Source: Clostridiaceae bacterium (GTDB lineage: Bacteria > Bacillota > Clostridia > Peptostreptococcales > Natronincolaceae). From it: a stretch of 64,000 bases of DNA. The notes below the pieces were generated by a model that was not told the DNA's origin, ran no database searches, and saw only the letters and a program-made list of their open reading frames with translations. How positions within the stretch are numbered: the first letter of the stretch is position 1; each line of letters begins with the position of its first letter. The position numbers were made by a program, and so were the translations under genes. The DNA is taken from contig JAHDLO010000010.1 in NCBI GenBank assembly GCA_018432235.1, forward strand, positions 62,001 to 126,000, given 5' to 3'. Positions 43,721 to 52,368 of this stretch are shown in pieces.

Positions 43721-43753
43721 AAAAAATCTCTCTTAAGTTAAGAGAGATTTTTT
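43721..43753. terminator. Terminator of the Na/Pi transporter gene
   Basis: AAAAAATCTCTCTTAA with its complement in a near-perfect palindrome, followed by T residues in both directions. Confidence 0.85.
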
Positions 43754-43765
43754 TAGTCGATATCC

Positions 43766-45382
43766 TTATTTATTTGCTTTTATTTCATCCATGACTGCCA
43801 TAGCTATGTTTGAGGCATGATCCGAAATTCTTTCCATATTACTGATAATATCCAAAAAAATCACCCCAGAGCTTGGCACACATTGCTGTGCATTTAATCT
43901 GCCTATATGATTTGCCCTCAGGGTTTTTTCAACATGATCTACCTTGCCTTCTATTTCTACAACCTTCATTGCAAGACTGCTATCCAATGTCTTCATAGCT
44001 GTCAAAGCATCTGAATATGCCTTTATCACCAGACCATACATCATTCTCAATTCTTCAATTGCAATGTCTGAAAAATGTAGATTATTATCCAAAATGTATT
44101 GGGCCAGCTCTGCAAGGTTATCCGCATGATCACCAACACGCTCTATGTCATTTATGGTATTAAATAAGCCATCCACCGTTTCACGATTTCTGGGAGATAT
44201 ACTGGTATTAGATAGCTTCACCAAGTATTTTGCCAGCTCTCTTTCCATTTCATTGACTATTTTCTCCAGCCTGAAGGTCTCATCAATTTTTTTCTGAGAT
44301 CGGATGAATACACCCTCCATCGAAGACTCCAGGGACTCCTTAGCCACATTACCCATATGCAAGGTTTCCTTCATGGCACTACCAAGGGCAATGGAAGGCG
44401 TCTCTAATATACGATCATCCAGATATTTGATTCCTATGGACTGATCCTCCTCGCCTCCAGGGATGATCTTCTTTGCTAAATATACCAAAACCCCAGCAAA
44501 TGGCAACTGTATCAGTGTATTAGATATATTAAAAATTGTATGAGCATTGGCTATTTGTCTTGCCACATTGTCAGGATCAATATACGTAATGATATTATAC
44601 ACCGGCTTCCTCAATACCAGCATAAATATTAATGTTCCAAAAACATTGAAGAAAAAATGCACGGCCGCAGCTCTTTTGGCAGTACGATTGGCACCGATGC
44701 TTGACAACAGGGCTGTGGTGGTTGTACCAATATTGATACCAAATAAAATCGGCAAGCCTGAGTTTATAGGAACAAGTCCCTCCATTGCCAGAGCTAATAA
44801 AATACCAGTTGAGGCAGAGCTGCTCTGAACTGCTACAGTGATGACAAAGCCTGCAAAAATACCAAGGAATTGATGCTCTCCAAAGCTGATTAATAGCTCT
44901 CTGAAGGGCTCATAGGTCCGAAGTGGCTTAAGTGCATCCCCCATATACTTCATACCAATAAACAGAATACCAAAGCCAATAAAGGCCTCTGCAAACTGCT
45001 TTATTTTTCGATTTTCAGTAAATAACCAAACACCAACTGACAAGCCAACGATTATAGGTGCATATTTTTCAATTTTGAAGGTAATTATCTGAGCAGTTAT
45101 GGTTGTCCCAATATTGGCCCCCATAATAACACCAACAGCCTGTGTAAGCTTCATCATTCCGGCATTTACAAAACCTACAACCATGACCGTTGTCGCACTA
45201 CTGCTTTGAACAATCATAGTCACCATTGCACCAACAATAACCCCCATAAATCGGTTGTTGGTCAGCAATCCTATAATAGACTTTAGCTTGTCTCCAGCAG
45301 CTTTTTGTAATCCATTACTCATGACATTCATTCCATAGAGGAATAAGCCCAAACCACCTATCAACCCAAAAGCTATCTCCAT
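43766..45382 (-). CDS. Na/Pi cotransporter family protein with PhoU-like domain
   Basis: A 538-residue protein. Two inverted repeats of membrane helices contain the QSSSA motifs (VQSSSATTVMVVGFVNAG and VAVQSSSASTGILLALAMEGL) of the type II NaPi family. A C-terminal PhoU-like helical domain of about 200 residues begins near residue 345. This form is common in bacteria and may export phosphate or regulate phosphate balance. Monocistronic with a strong terminator. Confidence 0.88.
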   Translation of the reverse strand: MEIAFGLIGGLGLFLYGMNVMSNGLQKAAGDKLKSIIGLLTNNRFMGVIVGAMVTMIVQSSSATTVMVVGFVNAGMMKLTQAVGVIMGANIGTTITAQIITFKIEKYAPIIVGLSVGVWLFTENRKIKQFAEAFIGFGILFIGMKYMGDALKPLRTYEPFRELLISFGEHQFLGIFAGFVITVAVQSSSASTGILLALAMEGLVPINSGLPILFGINIGTTTTALLSSIGANRTAKRAAAVHFFFNVFGTLIFMLVLRKPVYNIITYIDPDNVARQIANAHTIFNISNTLIQLPFAGVLVYLAKKIIPGGEEDQSIGIKYLDDRILETPSIALGSAMKETLHMGNVAKESLESSMEGVFIRSQKKIDETFRLEKIVNEMERELAKYLVKLSNTSISPRNRETVDGLFNTINDIERVGDHADNLAELAQYILDNNLHFSDIAIEELRMMYGLVIKAYSDALTAMKTLDSSLAMKVVEIEGKVDHVEKTLRANHIGRLNAQQCVPSSGVIFLDIISNMERISDHASNIAMAVMDEIKANK

Positions 45383-45723
45383 ATAAATCCTCCCTAAGTT
45401 AAAATATGCTACCCGCTATTATGTCCAAATACTATACTATAATTTATTAAGAGCTCTTAAGTTAATTGTTTGTTATGTCAATGTTAAATCTATGTTAAAT
45501 CTTTTAACATGAATTTAACAGAATTTTTACAATTTTATTCCAAATGAATGATTTTATTTTTAACCTGAAATATTTTATTTTAGCCTCTCGTCACAGAGCT
45601 CTCGTCACAGAGACTTTTTTAGGAAATGAAGTGATCTTTCGGCTTAAAATTTTATAACCTGTTTATAATAAAAGGGGATACACATTTTTAATAATTTGTG
45701 GTATTCTAAAAATGATATTTTTG
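45383..45723. other. AT-rich intergenic region
   Basis: No gene is seen between the Na/Pi transporter start and the repeat element before acpP. The only distinctive feature is a 14-bp direct repeat at 45585-45612. Confidence 0.5.
45585..45612. repeat. Perfect tandem 14-bp repeat
   Basis: CTCTCGTCACAGAG occurs twice in direct succession. Each unit has CTCT/AGAG arms and the junction forms AGAGCTCT. It is followed by ACTTTTTT. A short terminator-like or protein-binding role is possible. Confidence 0.6.
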
Positions 45724-45888
45724 CTAGTGCCTTGACAACTTTAAAAATTAGGAATAGCAACGATGAAAATTTTTTCAGGACAGGCGGAGGAGGAAGTAAT
45801 ATCAGGCTATATTGCGACTGACGACAACGTAGTCTTGAGGAAAATTAACCGTTGCTAAACATGAGTATTAAGGTTGTCAAGGCACTAG
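45724..45888 (+). mobile_element. TIR-bounded repeat element, copy upstream of acpP
   Basis: A 165-bp element with perfect 16-bp terminal inverted repeats CTAGTGCCTTGACAAC (45724-45739 and 45873-45888). It holds an inner AGCAACG/CGTTGCT pair and a 31-codon frame starting ATG at 45763 (with EEEVISG and TDDN). This is the best preserved of four copies. It ends 31 bases before the acpP start codon. Confidence 0.85.
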
Positions 45889-45919
45889 ATAATTTATGAT
45901 TAATTAAGGAGGATTACAT

Positions 45920-46150
45920 ATGGTATTTCAAAAGGTAAAGGAAATCATTGCAGAACAATTAGGCATAGAAGATGTAGAAGGTATCGAGAGAGCTACATCT
46001 TTGATGGGGGATTTAGAAGCGGATTCTCTAGATGCAGTTGAAATAATTATGGCTATTGAAGATGAGTTTGGTGTAGAAATACCCGACGAAGAGGCTGAAG
46101 GCTTTAAAAACATCGGTGATATAGTTGATTATGTGCAAGCCCACAAATAA
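45920..46150 (+). CDS. acpP: Acyl carrier protein
   Basis: This 76-residue carrier of fatty acid synthesis has the phosphopantetheine attachment motif [21 protein letters not shown], with serine near residue 37. It is acidic, typical of ACPs. The start has AAGGAGGA seven bases upstream. It is not in a fab gene cluster, so it may be the housekeeping copy or a specialised one. Confidence 0.93.
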   Translation: MVFQKVKEIIAEQLGIEDVEGIERATSLMGDLEADSLDAVEIIMAIEDEFGVEIPDEEAEGFKNIGDIVDYVQAHK

Positions 46151-46166
46151 TAAAATAAAAAGACAA

Positions 46167-46202
46167 AAAACAATGTTGAGGTACGTACTTCAGCATTGTT
46201 TT
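46167..46202. terminator. Terminator of acpP
   Basis: AAAACAATG-TGA-GTAC and its complement form a stem with one or two mismatches, followed by TCTTTT. Confidence 0.85.
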
Positions 46203-46241
46203 CTTTTACACATATATAATTTATCCAATCCTTTCTATTTA

Positions 46242-46348
46242 CTCCCCTATTTAAATAATAAATTTCACAGGTACAAGTTTCAAATATAAGTGTTTTTCAT
46301 ATTTTATAAGTGAGATAAAAACACACATATCGAATTTAAATAGGGGAG
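46242..46348 (+). promoter_or_regulatory. 15-bp inverted repeat that could hide the next ribosome binding site
   Basis: CTCCCCTATTTAAAT (46242-46256) is a perfect complement of ATTTAAATAGGGGAG (46334-46348). The right arm contains the GGGGAGG site of the Met-rich gene, so pairing in RNA would block translation. CATATTTTA in between fits a sigma-K -10, which would instead start transcription inside the repeat and free the site. Confidence 0.5.
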
Positions 46349-46356
46349 GTCTTTTT

Positions 46357-46821
46357 GTGGAAAACTTTGATACCAATATTTATCCAGATTGTGGCTGCAG
46401 ACCAATGCCGGCTTATCCTGATATGGGTCATATGCCTGCTATGCCAATGCCATTATACCCTGATATGGGTTATATGCCCGGAATGCCGCTCATGCCTGAC
46501 ATTGGCCATATGCCTGCTATGCCGGATATGGGTTATATGCCTGCTATGCCTTCAATGCCTGGCTGTTATCCTGCTTTACCTATTACATGTCCTTCAATGC
46601 CGGTGCCGTTACCTATGCCATCACCATCGCCAATGCCGATGCCAATGCCATATCCAACAATGCCTATAATTGAGGAGCCTCATCATTCTGAATGTCATAT
46701 GAAGCAAATGTATTATAGCAACATGTATTTATCATCTATGTATAAGGCAGAGGCCTACAGACATAAAATGATGTATTATTCACATTGTGATCATGATCAT
46801 GATAAAGATCATGGTTGCTAA
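46357..46821 (+). CDS. Met/Pro-rich protein with His/Cys-rich tail
   Basis: A 154-residue low-complexity protein starts with GTG at 46357 behind GGGGAGG. The first 110 residues contain PDMGYMPAMP-type repeats (at least four PD(M/I)G(Y/H)MP units) and many MPMP steps. The tail has HHSECHMKQMYY, YRHKMMYYSHC and HDHDKDHGC, rich in potential metal ligands. There is no signal peptide or membrane segment. Composition resembles spore coat or exosporium proteins of Clostridia; metal binding (for example copper) is plausible. A 104-residue frame in another phase is a shadow. Confidence 0.7.
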   Translation: MENFDTNIYPDCGCRPMPAYPDMGHMPAMPMPLYPDMGYMPGMPLMPDIGHMPAMPDMGYMPAMPSMPGCYPALPITCPSMPVPLPMPSPSPMPMPMPYPTMPIIEEPHHSECHMKQMYYSNMYLSSMYKAEAYRHKMMYYSHCDHDHDKDHGC

Positions 46822-46845
46822 GAAATCTACCTAACCGTACACAAA

Positions 46846-46878
46846 AGCAGCCCAATCCTTCATAAGGATTGGGCTGCT
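46846..46878. terminator. Bidirectional terminator
   Basis: AGCAGCCCAATCCTT and AAGGATTGGGCTGCT with a three-base loop, between convergent genes. Confidence 0.9.
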
Positions 46879-46891
46879 GCTTGTATGTAGT

Positions 46892-47254
46892 CTATATGAT
46901 TTTTATATCCTGTATATACACATTAACCTTGGAAACCTTTATATCTGTCATAACCTCGATCGAGGTCTTTACCTTTTCTTGAACAGTCTTGACTAATTCT
47001 GGAATGATCACACCATATTCTACAACGATTGATAAATTAATGGTAATGTCATTTTCTTCAGTCTCCAATTTAACTCCCTTTTTCGTATTGTTTTTATTGC
47101 TCAGTACATCTGCAATACCTTTTGAAAGTCCACCACTAAAGGATACTATGCCCTTTATATCACTTACAGCCTTTTGAGCAATCACCAGGACCACCTCATT
47201 GGCAATTTTGATCTTCCCCTGTAAACCTGATAATTCCATAGAATTCTTTGCCAT
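46892..47254 (-). CDS. Asp23/Gls24 family envelope stress protein
   Basis: A 120-residue single Asp23 domain protein (GKIKIANEVVLVIAQKAVSDIKGIVSFSG, then VVEYGVIIPELVKTVQEKVKTSIEVMTDIKVSKVNVYIQDI). Members associate with the cytoplasmic membrane side or form multimers and are linked to alkaline or envelope stress. No membrane anchor partner is adjacent. AGGAGG precedes the ATG. Confidence 0.88.
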   Translation of the reverse strand: MAKNSMELSGLQGKIKIANEVVLVIAQKAVSDIKGIVSFSGGLSKGIADVLSNKNNTKKGVKLETEENDITINLSIVVEYGVIIPELVKTVQEKVKTSIEVMTDIKVSKVNVYIQDIKII

Positions 47255-47327
47255 TTTTTCGCCTCCTCTTACTCCTATTTTACTATTATTAGCCTATATT
47301 TAAAATACTAAATCATCTATACAATAA

Positions 47328-47361
47328 AAAGAGCAGTAATAGCCGTCTATCTCTGCTCTTT
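47328..47361 (-). terminator. Terminator of the zinc-ribbon gene
   Basis: AAAGAGCAG and CTGCTCTTT enclose a 16-base loop, with T residues on the minus side. Confidence 0.65.
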
Positions 47362-47387
47362 GAAGCATATCTTCAAGTTAGGTTTAA

Positions 47388-47573
47388 CTAGCGCAATGAT
47401 CTGTTTTCTCTGTTTGTCTGTTGATTGCTCTGCTTCTTCCTGGCATCTCTGCATGTCTTGCACCTTTTAGGTTCGTTATCAAAACCCTTTTCTGCATAAA
47501 AAGCCTGTTCACTTGAGGTAAAGGTAAATTCTGAACCACAATCCTTACATACGATGCTTTTATCTTGATACAT
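47388..47573 (-). CDS. Small zinc-ribbon protein
   Basis: A 61-residue protein starts at ATG 47573 behind AAGGAGG; the longer frame to 47669 lacks a start site. One zinc ribbon is formed by CKDCG and CKTC, with SSEQAFYAEKGFDNEPKRC between, a pattern shared by a family of small zinc-binding proteins in Firmicutes. The tail is basic and glutamine-rich (ARKKQSNQQTNREN). Nucleic acid binding is possible but unproven. Confidence 0.75.
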   Translation of the reverse strand: MYQDKSIVCKDCGSEFTFTSSEQAFYAEKGFDNEPKRCKTCRDARKKQSNQQTNRENRSLR

Positions 47574-47772
47574 GAGACGACCTCCTTTCCAAGGGGAATA
47601 AACTATGTTTTTAGAATCCCCAATAGATAAGGAGGGAAAGTATCTAATAACAAATAGTTCTAAATTCATTATATCTTATATTTCCAATTTTATCTATTGA
47701 TATTCGCTAATTTTAACTAAATTGTAAATATTTTACACCAATTAGCATTTATTTGTATATTTTCTAACAATC

Positions 47773-48381
47773 CTATAATTCCTCCAGCAATTTGCGGGTC
47801 TTTAAAAATTCTTCATAGGTGTTTATATTGATAAAGCTTAGTAACTCATTATCAAAGGATCGTATGGCATCCGCCTCAATCAACTTCACTTTAAAGCAGT
47901 CAAAGGTTCCTGTGACCTTGTATCTCCCTGACCTTATTCTTTCCTCAAAGAGGGCCATACAGCTTTTTGAATAAAACGCATGAAGCGGCTCATAATATCC
48001 GCCAACCTTAGGGATCAAAATGTCCTCCTCCCCCAACTGCTGCTTCATATAGTTCAACAGCTGTCTATTTAGAAAAGGCATATCACAGGCAACTACAAAC
48101 ACCTTTGAATACCTTGCCCTCAGCAAGCTGGAATAAATGCCTATCATTGAATTTTTATCCTTAAGCTCAAAGGCATCTGGATAAAAGGATACGCCTTTAA
48201 TAAAGCTATACACCTCAGGCGTATCTGTAATTATAATTACCTCTTCAAATATATCCTTAAGCGGCTTTATCGTTCTTTCAATTATAGTATCCTCACCAAG
48301 CCTCAGAAGGGCCTTGTTAAAGCCCATTCTTTTACTTCCTCCGCCAGCCAAAACGGCAGCCGTTGCTTCAATCCCCCCCAT
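47773..48381 (-). CDS. mobA: Molybdenum cofactor guanylyltransferase (MobA-like)
   Basis: MobA links GMP to molybdopterin. The 202-residue nucleotidyltransferase shows AVLAGGGSKRMGFNKALL (GTP-binding loop), VVACDMPFLN with the metal aspartate, and KVGGYYEPLHAFYSKS. The start at 48381 has GGGGTG at a usable distance; the ATG at 48393 lacks a site. No other molybdopterin genes or molybdoenzymes are in the window, so its client enzymes lie elsewhere. Confidence 0.85.
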   Translation of the reverse strand: MGGIEATAAVLAGGGSKRMGFNKALLRLGEDTIIERTIKPLKDIFEEVIIITDTPEVYSFIKGVSFYPDAFELKDKNSMIGIYSSLLRARYSKVFVVACDMPFLNRQLLNYMKQQLGEEDILIPKVGGYYEPLHAFYSKSCMALFEERIRSGRYKVTGTFDCFKVKLIEADAIRSFDNELLSFININTYEEFLKTRKLLEEL

Positions 48382-48402
48382 GTTACACCCCATTTCGATC
48401 TA

Positions 48403-48708
48403 CTAATGTCTCTTGCAGCCATTACAGCTGCCACAATTATACTGCTTAGCTTTGGTTACTTCGTCAAAATCCGAGGTCAGATTGATATCCTGTATTAAAA
48501 AATACTGCTCCTCATCCCCACTGTAAAACACAATTTCACAGTTAGGATTTGTGCAGGTAAAATAATCCTTTGCCTCCACAAAGGGGATGAGTTCCTCCTT
48601 TACAACCCTCTGAAGGGCCAGATAATGTATATATTCCCCTTGCCGCTTGCAAAATGGGCAGTTTTTTTTCGGGGACTCCTTGACTTCTCTTTTATTGCAG
48701 CATGACAT
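48403..48708 (-). CDS. Small cysteine-rich protein resembling the N-terminal domain of CopZ
   Basis: A 101-residue protein starts at ATG 48708 behind AAGGAGG. Ten cysteines fall in groups: MSCC, CPFC, CTNPNC, then CGSCNGC at the C-terminus. The central part (CPFCKRQG...YFTCTNPNCEIVFYSG) resembles the zinc and [2Fe-2S] domain fused to Archaeoglobus CopZ; that homology is from memory. It precedes mobA by 21 bases, so the two are probably co-transcribed. A metal chaperone role is possible. Confidence 0.6.
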   Translation of the reverse strand: MSCCNKREVKESPKKNCPFCKRQGEYIHYLALQRVVKEELIPFVEAKDYFTCTNPNCEIVFYSGDEEQYFLIQDINLTSDFDEVTKAKQYNCGSCNGCKRH

Positions 48709-48810
48709 CTGTATTCCCCTCCTTATGCGCAATTGCTTAACCCATATGTTGTCTATCCTTTATGTCTATTATGCCCAAGCTTAAATATTTTGCTCAACTA
48801 GTAGCTCCCG

Positions 48811-49530
48811 TTATCTATTCAAATCAGGAAGCGACTGAACAAAGGTTAAAAATTCACTATAGCTGCCGGCCGCATCTACATTATTCCTTGTTTCTCCTCT
48901 AGAAATCATGCAATCCTCTATCAGATAGGTTTTGATTCCCAACAGTCCTGCAACCATATCCTCCTCTACATCATTGCCCACCATCATACACGCTTCGGGT
49001 GGTTTACCTATAGCGTCCAAAACCTCCTGATAGAACTCGATATTGGGCTTGCAGAAATGCATTTTTTCAAAGGAGGTGATAAATTCAAAATCCTCGATGG
49101 AAAAGCCGGCCCATTCTATTCTCTGATTAATCGCCAATTGAGGAAAAATCGGATTAGTTGCAACAGCTAGGCTGTACCCCTTTTGCTTTAAAGTTGCTAC
49201 TGCCTCCTGTATTGATGCCTCTTTTCTAGTGACTGGCGTTATTTTTTTAAAATCATTAATATAGAAATCCTCAAATAATGGGTTTATGATTTCAGGTGAA
49301 TGAGAAACCCGCTGAAAAAAATCTGAAAAAAATGCTTCTTCGTTGGTTATCATAGGGTCCTTGTTTTTTATCATAAAGCTGGTGGATGCCCATATATGCG
49401 ATGTTAATTCCTCTACACTAAAATAATCCTTAAACTTACTACCCAGCTCTTGAAAATATTGCTTTAAAAAAATATCCATATCCATAGGCAGCAAAGTGCC
49501 ATCCAGGTCAAAAATAATAGTATTCAGCAT
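48811..49530 (-). CDS. HAD superfamily hydrolase
   Basis: A 239-residue HAD phosphatase with motif I IIFDLDGTLLP, a helical cap (about residues 18-95), VATNP as motif II and MVGNDVEEDMVAG as the metal motif. It resembles the YjjG/2-haloacid dehalogenase-like group, whose members hydrolyse small phosphates such as nucleotides. A precise substrate cannot be named. Single gene. Confidence 0.83.
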   Translation of the reverse strand: MLNTIIFDLDGTLLPMDMDIFLKQYFQELGSKFKDYFSVEELTSHIWASTSFMIKNKDPMITNEEAFFSDFFQRVSHSPEIINPLFEDFYINDFKKITPVTRKEASIQEAVATLKQKGYSLAVATNPIFPQLAINQRIEWAGFSIEDFEFITSFEKMHFCKPNIEFYQEVLDAIGKPPEACMMVGNDVEEDMVAGLLGIKTYLIEDCMISRGETRNNVDAAGSYSEFLTFVQSLPDLNR

Positions 49531-49676
49531 TTTAATACTCCTTTCAAGGCTAATTCATACATAATCAAATCATACCATAACTTTATTGAAACACAAAACA
49601 GTATATATGTTATTTTCATAATATAGCTCTTCAGAAACGCTTAAATCACATGGTGATGTTACTATATTAAAGCACA

Positions 49677-49707
49677 AAAAAAACTTGGTGTTTTACCAAG
49701 TTTTTTT
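49677..49707 (-). terminator. Terminator of the YkuS-like gene
   Basis: AAAAAAACTTGGT and ACCAAGTTTTTTT with a five-base loop. Confidence 0.85.
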
Positions 49708-49712
49708 ATAAT

Positions 49713-49976
49713 CTAGTGTCTCTTTATCCTAACCTGCATCTTTTCATATACCTGATGGGGTACTAAGCCGAAGGCCTCCACTATTTTATCTGAGGATTTT
49801 AATTCCTGCGACAGGCTCTTATTGCTAATATTAGATACTATGATAGCATCATATTCCTCAGGATTGATGTCATTCAAGGTTTCATTGTGGTGCATAGACC
49901 TTACATCATAGCCCTTGTCAGCATAAAAATTTTTCACATCGGTAAGTCTGCTTTCGATAACAACCCTTTTCTTCAT
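49713..49976 (-). CDS. Small protein resembling the YkuS (UPF0180) family
   Basis: An 87-residue protein with the shape of UPF0180 proteins: an early LTDVKNFYADKGYDV segment, a central YDAIIVSN strand and a late VEAFGLVPHQVYEKM motif. Sequence match is suggestive rather than certain. There is no known function. GGAGGG lies before the ATG and a strong terminator follows it. Confidence 0.5.
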   Translation of the reverse strand: MKKRVVIESRLTDVKNFYADKGYDVRSMHHNETLNDINPEEYDAIIVSNISNKSLSQELKSSDKIVEAFGLVPHQVYEKMQVRIKRH

Positions 49977-50129
49977 CAGTATCCCTCCATATGCTTTATA
50001 TAGATTATTATTTGCATAATCACTTAATTTATCCGATACGATAAAGAATAGTTACTGGTACCCAAATTAAAATCTATAGAAATCATCTTAGCCTAATATA
50101 AATCGCTTTTGGTAATCACCACTAATATG

Positions 50130-50513
50130 CTATCTCACAACCCTGGCTTCCTCCTGCTGCATAACCTCTACAACTTGGTTTTTTTCGTTTAGAAATACTG
50201 CCTTTGGCTTAAAGCTATGGGCCTCCTCCTCAGAAATCCAGCAGTAGGCAATAATTATCACCTGATCTCCCGGCTGAACCAGTCTAGCTGCGGCACCATT
50301 AAGACAGATCACCCCACTGTCTCGTTCACCCTTAATCACGTAAGTTTCAAATCTGGCACCATTATTATTGTTTACAATTTGCACCTTTTCATTCGGATAT
50401 ATATTAGCTGCCTCCATCAGAGCTTCATCTATGGTGATACTGCCAATGTAATTTAAATTTGCTTCAGTTACTGTAGCTCTATGAAGCTTGGATTTAAAGA
50501 AATTAAGCATCAT
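50130..50513 (-). CDS. panD: Aspartate 1-decarboxylase
   Basis: PanD makes beta-alanine for pantothenate. The 127-residue proenzyme self-cleaves at Gly-Ser in [12 protein letters not shown] (Ser near 27) to form the pyruvoyl group. Other motifs are [29 protein letters not shown] and YCWI. It is the last gene of the pan operon, starting two bases after panC stops. A second ATG three bases in is equally possible. Confidence 0.94.
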   Translation of the reverse strand: MMLNFFKSKLHRATVTEANLNYIGSITIDEALMEAANIYPNEKVQIVNNNNGARFETYVIKGERDSGVICLNGAAARLVQPGDQVIIIAYCWISEEEAHSFKPKAVFLNEKNQVVEVMQQEEARVVR

Positions 50514-50515
50514 TT

Positions 50516-51367
50516 TTACATCTCCCCTATAATCATATTGTCTATTAGTCTGACCTTACCTACCTTGACCGCTAACGCAATCAAGACTCTACCCTTAAGG
50601 TCCGTTGCATCCTGCAATGTGTCTAAGTTTACCGCTTCGACATAATCTATCGTTAAAGAAGGCTCCATTGTAATCATATCCTTAATATAGGCTATTAGCT
50701 CCTTAGGATTGCTATTAGCATTTGCAGCCATTTCCCTTGCCCGGAAAAGACTTTTAGATAGAACAAGTGCTGACCTTCTGTCCTCTGCCGTCAGATTAAC
50801 ATTTCTTGAGCTCATGGCAAGGCCATCTGCTTCTCTTAGAATGGGGCATGGGATGATTTCAATGTTCATATTTAAATCCTTGACCATTCTTTGTATCACC
50901 ATCACCTGCTGAGCATCCTTCCAGCCGAAGTATGCCCTTTGGGCCATGGTGATATTAAAGAGCTTGCTTACTACGGTTGTTACGCCTTTAAAGTGACCGG
51001 GTCTCGATGCGCCACACAGCTTGTTGGTTATCTCCGTTACCTCCACATAGCTTTGGTAGCCTGTTGGATACATCTCTTTGACGGTTGGTTGAAATACATA
51101 ATCTACCGCTGCGCCGTCACATAGCGCCAAATCTCTGTCGATATCCCTGGGATATACATCATAATCCTCATTGATGCCGAATTGAATCGGGTTCACAAAT
51201 ATACTTACTATCACAATGTCATTTTCAGACCTCGCCCTTTTAATTAAGGAAAGGTGACCTTCGTGCAGATACCCCATAGTAGGTACAAAGCCGATGGTTT
51301 TTCCTGCATTTCTCATCTCTAGTGCTATTTTTTTCATTTCATCTATACTGCTGATCAGTCTTGGCAT
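50516..51367 (-). CDS. panC: Pantothenate synthetase
   Basis: PanC joins pantoate and beta-alanine with ATP. The 283-residue protein has the [14 protein letters not shown] motif with HxGH, the [11 protein letters not shown] segment, and [20 protein letters not shown] followed by SSRNVNL. The AAGGAGG site is directly next to the right boundary of a repeat element inserted between panB and panC (51384-51540), so translation starts just after it. Confidence 0.95.
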   Translation of the reverse strand: MPRLISSIDEMKKIALEMRNAGKTIGFVPTMGYLHEGHLSLIKRARSENDIVIVSIFVNPIQFGINEDYDVYPRDIDRDLALCDGAAVDYVFQPTVKEMYPTGYQSYVEVTEITNKLCGASRPGHFKGVTTVVSKLFNITMAQRAYFGWKDAQQVMVIQRMVKDLNMNIEIIPCPILREADGLAMSSRNVNLTAEDRRSALVLSKSLFRAREMAANANSNPKELIAYIKDMITMEPSLTIDYVEAVNLDTLQDATDLKGRVLIALAVKVGKVRLIDNMIIGEM

Positions 51368-51383
51368 ATTAAAACCTCCTTCT

Positions 51384-51540
51384 CTAGTACCTCATCGCAA
51401 TAAGTTCTTGGTATTGCCTGGTTAAATTTTCATATAGCTTTGCTGTCGTCAGTCGTATTACCCGATATGACTTTCCCCTCCGCCCTATATGACAACTCTC
51501 CTCAGGTCTTTACCTAAGTTTTAATTACAACGACGCACTA
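51384..51540 (-). mobile_element. TIR-bounded repeat element, copy between panB and panC
   Basis: An element of about 157 bp homologous to 8877-9032, with ends CTAGTACCTC and GACGCACTA and the internal block GACTGACGACAGC. On the minus strand its end supplies the panB TAG stop codon (TATTAG). Its other end abuts the panC ribosome binding site. The internal reading frame is interrupted by TGA in this copy. Confidence 0.85.
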
Positions 51541-52368
51541 ATACAATTTTTTAAGTACTGACTCATCTATTGAAAAGGTGTGCCTTTCCTCCGGAAAGTC
51601 ACCTTTTTGTATTTCATCCTTATAATCCTCAACCGCTTTTTTAATCTGAGGACCCAAATCTGCATATTTTTTTACGAATTTCGGTGTAAAATTATTGTAT
51701 TGCCCCAGCATATCCTGGATCACCAGCACTTGACCGTCGCAATAACGACCTGCTCCTATGCCAATGGTGGGTATCTCCAGCTCACTGGATATTAATTTGG
51801 CCAATCCCTCCGGTATACATTCCAGAACGATGGCAAAAGCCCCTGCCTCCTGAAGGCGTCTGGCATCCTCAATGATTTTTTTAGCCTGCTGATGACTTTT
51901 TCCCTGAACCTTAAAGCCCCCCAGCATGTTTACTGATTGAGGGGTTAGTCCAAGATGACCCACCACAGGAATCTGAGCTTTAACTAGAGCCTCGACCCTG
52001 TCTATAATCTCTGCTCCGCCCTCCAGCTTTACCGCCTGTGCATTAGCCTCCTGTATGAGTCTTCCGGCATTCTCGATCGTCTTTTCTATGCTGACATGAT
52101 AGGAAAGAAAGGGCATATCGGCAATGACTAAAGCATTCTTGGTCCCTCTGGCAACAGCTTTAGTATGATGCAGCATATCCGCCATTGTCACCTGAAGGGT
52201 GTTTTCATATCCCAGCATCACCATGCCCAATGAATCCCCCACCAGAATGCTATCAACCCCAGCTTCATCCAACAATTTAGCTGTTGTATAATCGTAGGCC
52301 GTCAGCATCGAAATTTTTTTGCCGGACCTTTTGCTTTCCAAAAAAGAGGCTGTAGTAAATTTACTCAT
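51538..52368 (-). CDS. panB: 3-methyl-2-oxobutanoate hydroxymethyltransferase
   Basis: PanB adds a hydroxymethyl group to 2-ketoisovalerate to make ketopantoate. The 276-residue TIM-barrel protein shows [30 protein letters not shown] with the metal aspartate, and [16 protein letters not shown] and IGIGAG motifs. The ATG overlaps the end of the upstream DUF2520 gene, implying coupling. Its stop codon TAG is formed by the terminal base pairs of the repeat element that follows. Confidence 0.95.
   Translation of the reverse strand: MSKFTTASFLESKRSGKKISMLTAYDYTTAKLLDEAGVDSILVGDSLGMVMLGYENTLQVTMADMLHHTKAVARGTKNALVIADMPFLSYHVSIEKTIENAGRLIQEANAQAVKLEGGAEIIDRVEALVKAQIPVVGHLGLTPQSVNMLGGFKVQGKSHQQAKKIIEDARRLQEAGAFAIVLECIPEGLAKLISSELEIPTIGIGAGRYCDGQVLVIQDMLGQYNNFTPKFVKKYADLGPQIKKAVEDYKDEIQKGDFPEERHTFSIDESVLKKLY

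Noticed and set aside
45724-45760. TTGACA in the repeat's terminus as a -35 for acpP
   Set aside because: The matching -10 at 17 bases (TAGCAA) is poor and the other copies do not keep it, so I do not claim a promoter.
46355-46669. A 104-codon leucine/cysteine-rich frame over the Met-rich gene
   Set aside because: It is an alternate phase of the repeat-coding DNA. The chosen phase has the GTG start with GGGGAGG and a meaningful repeat.
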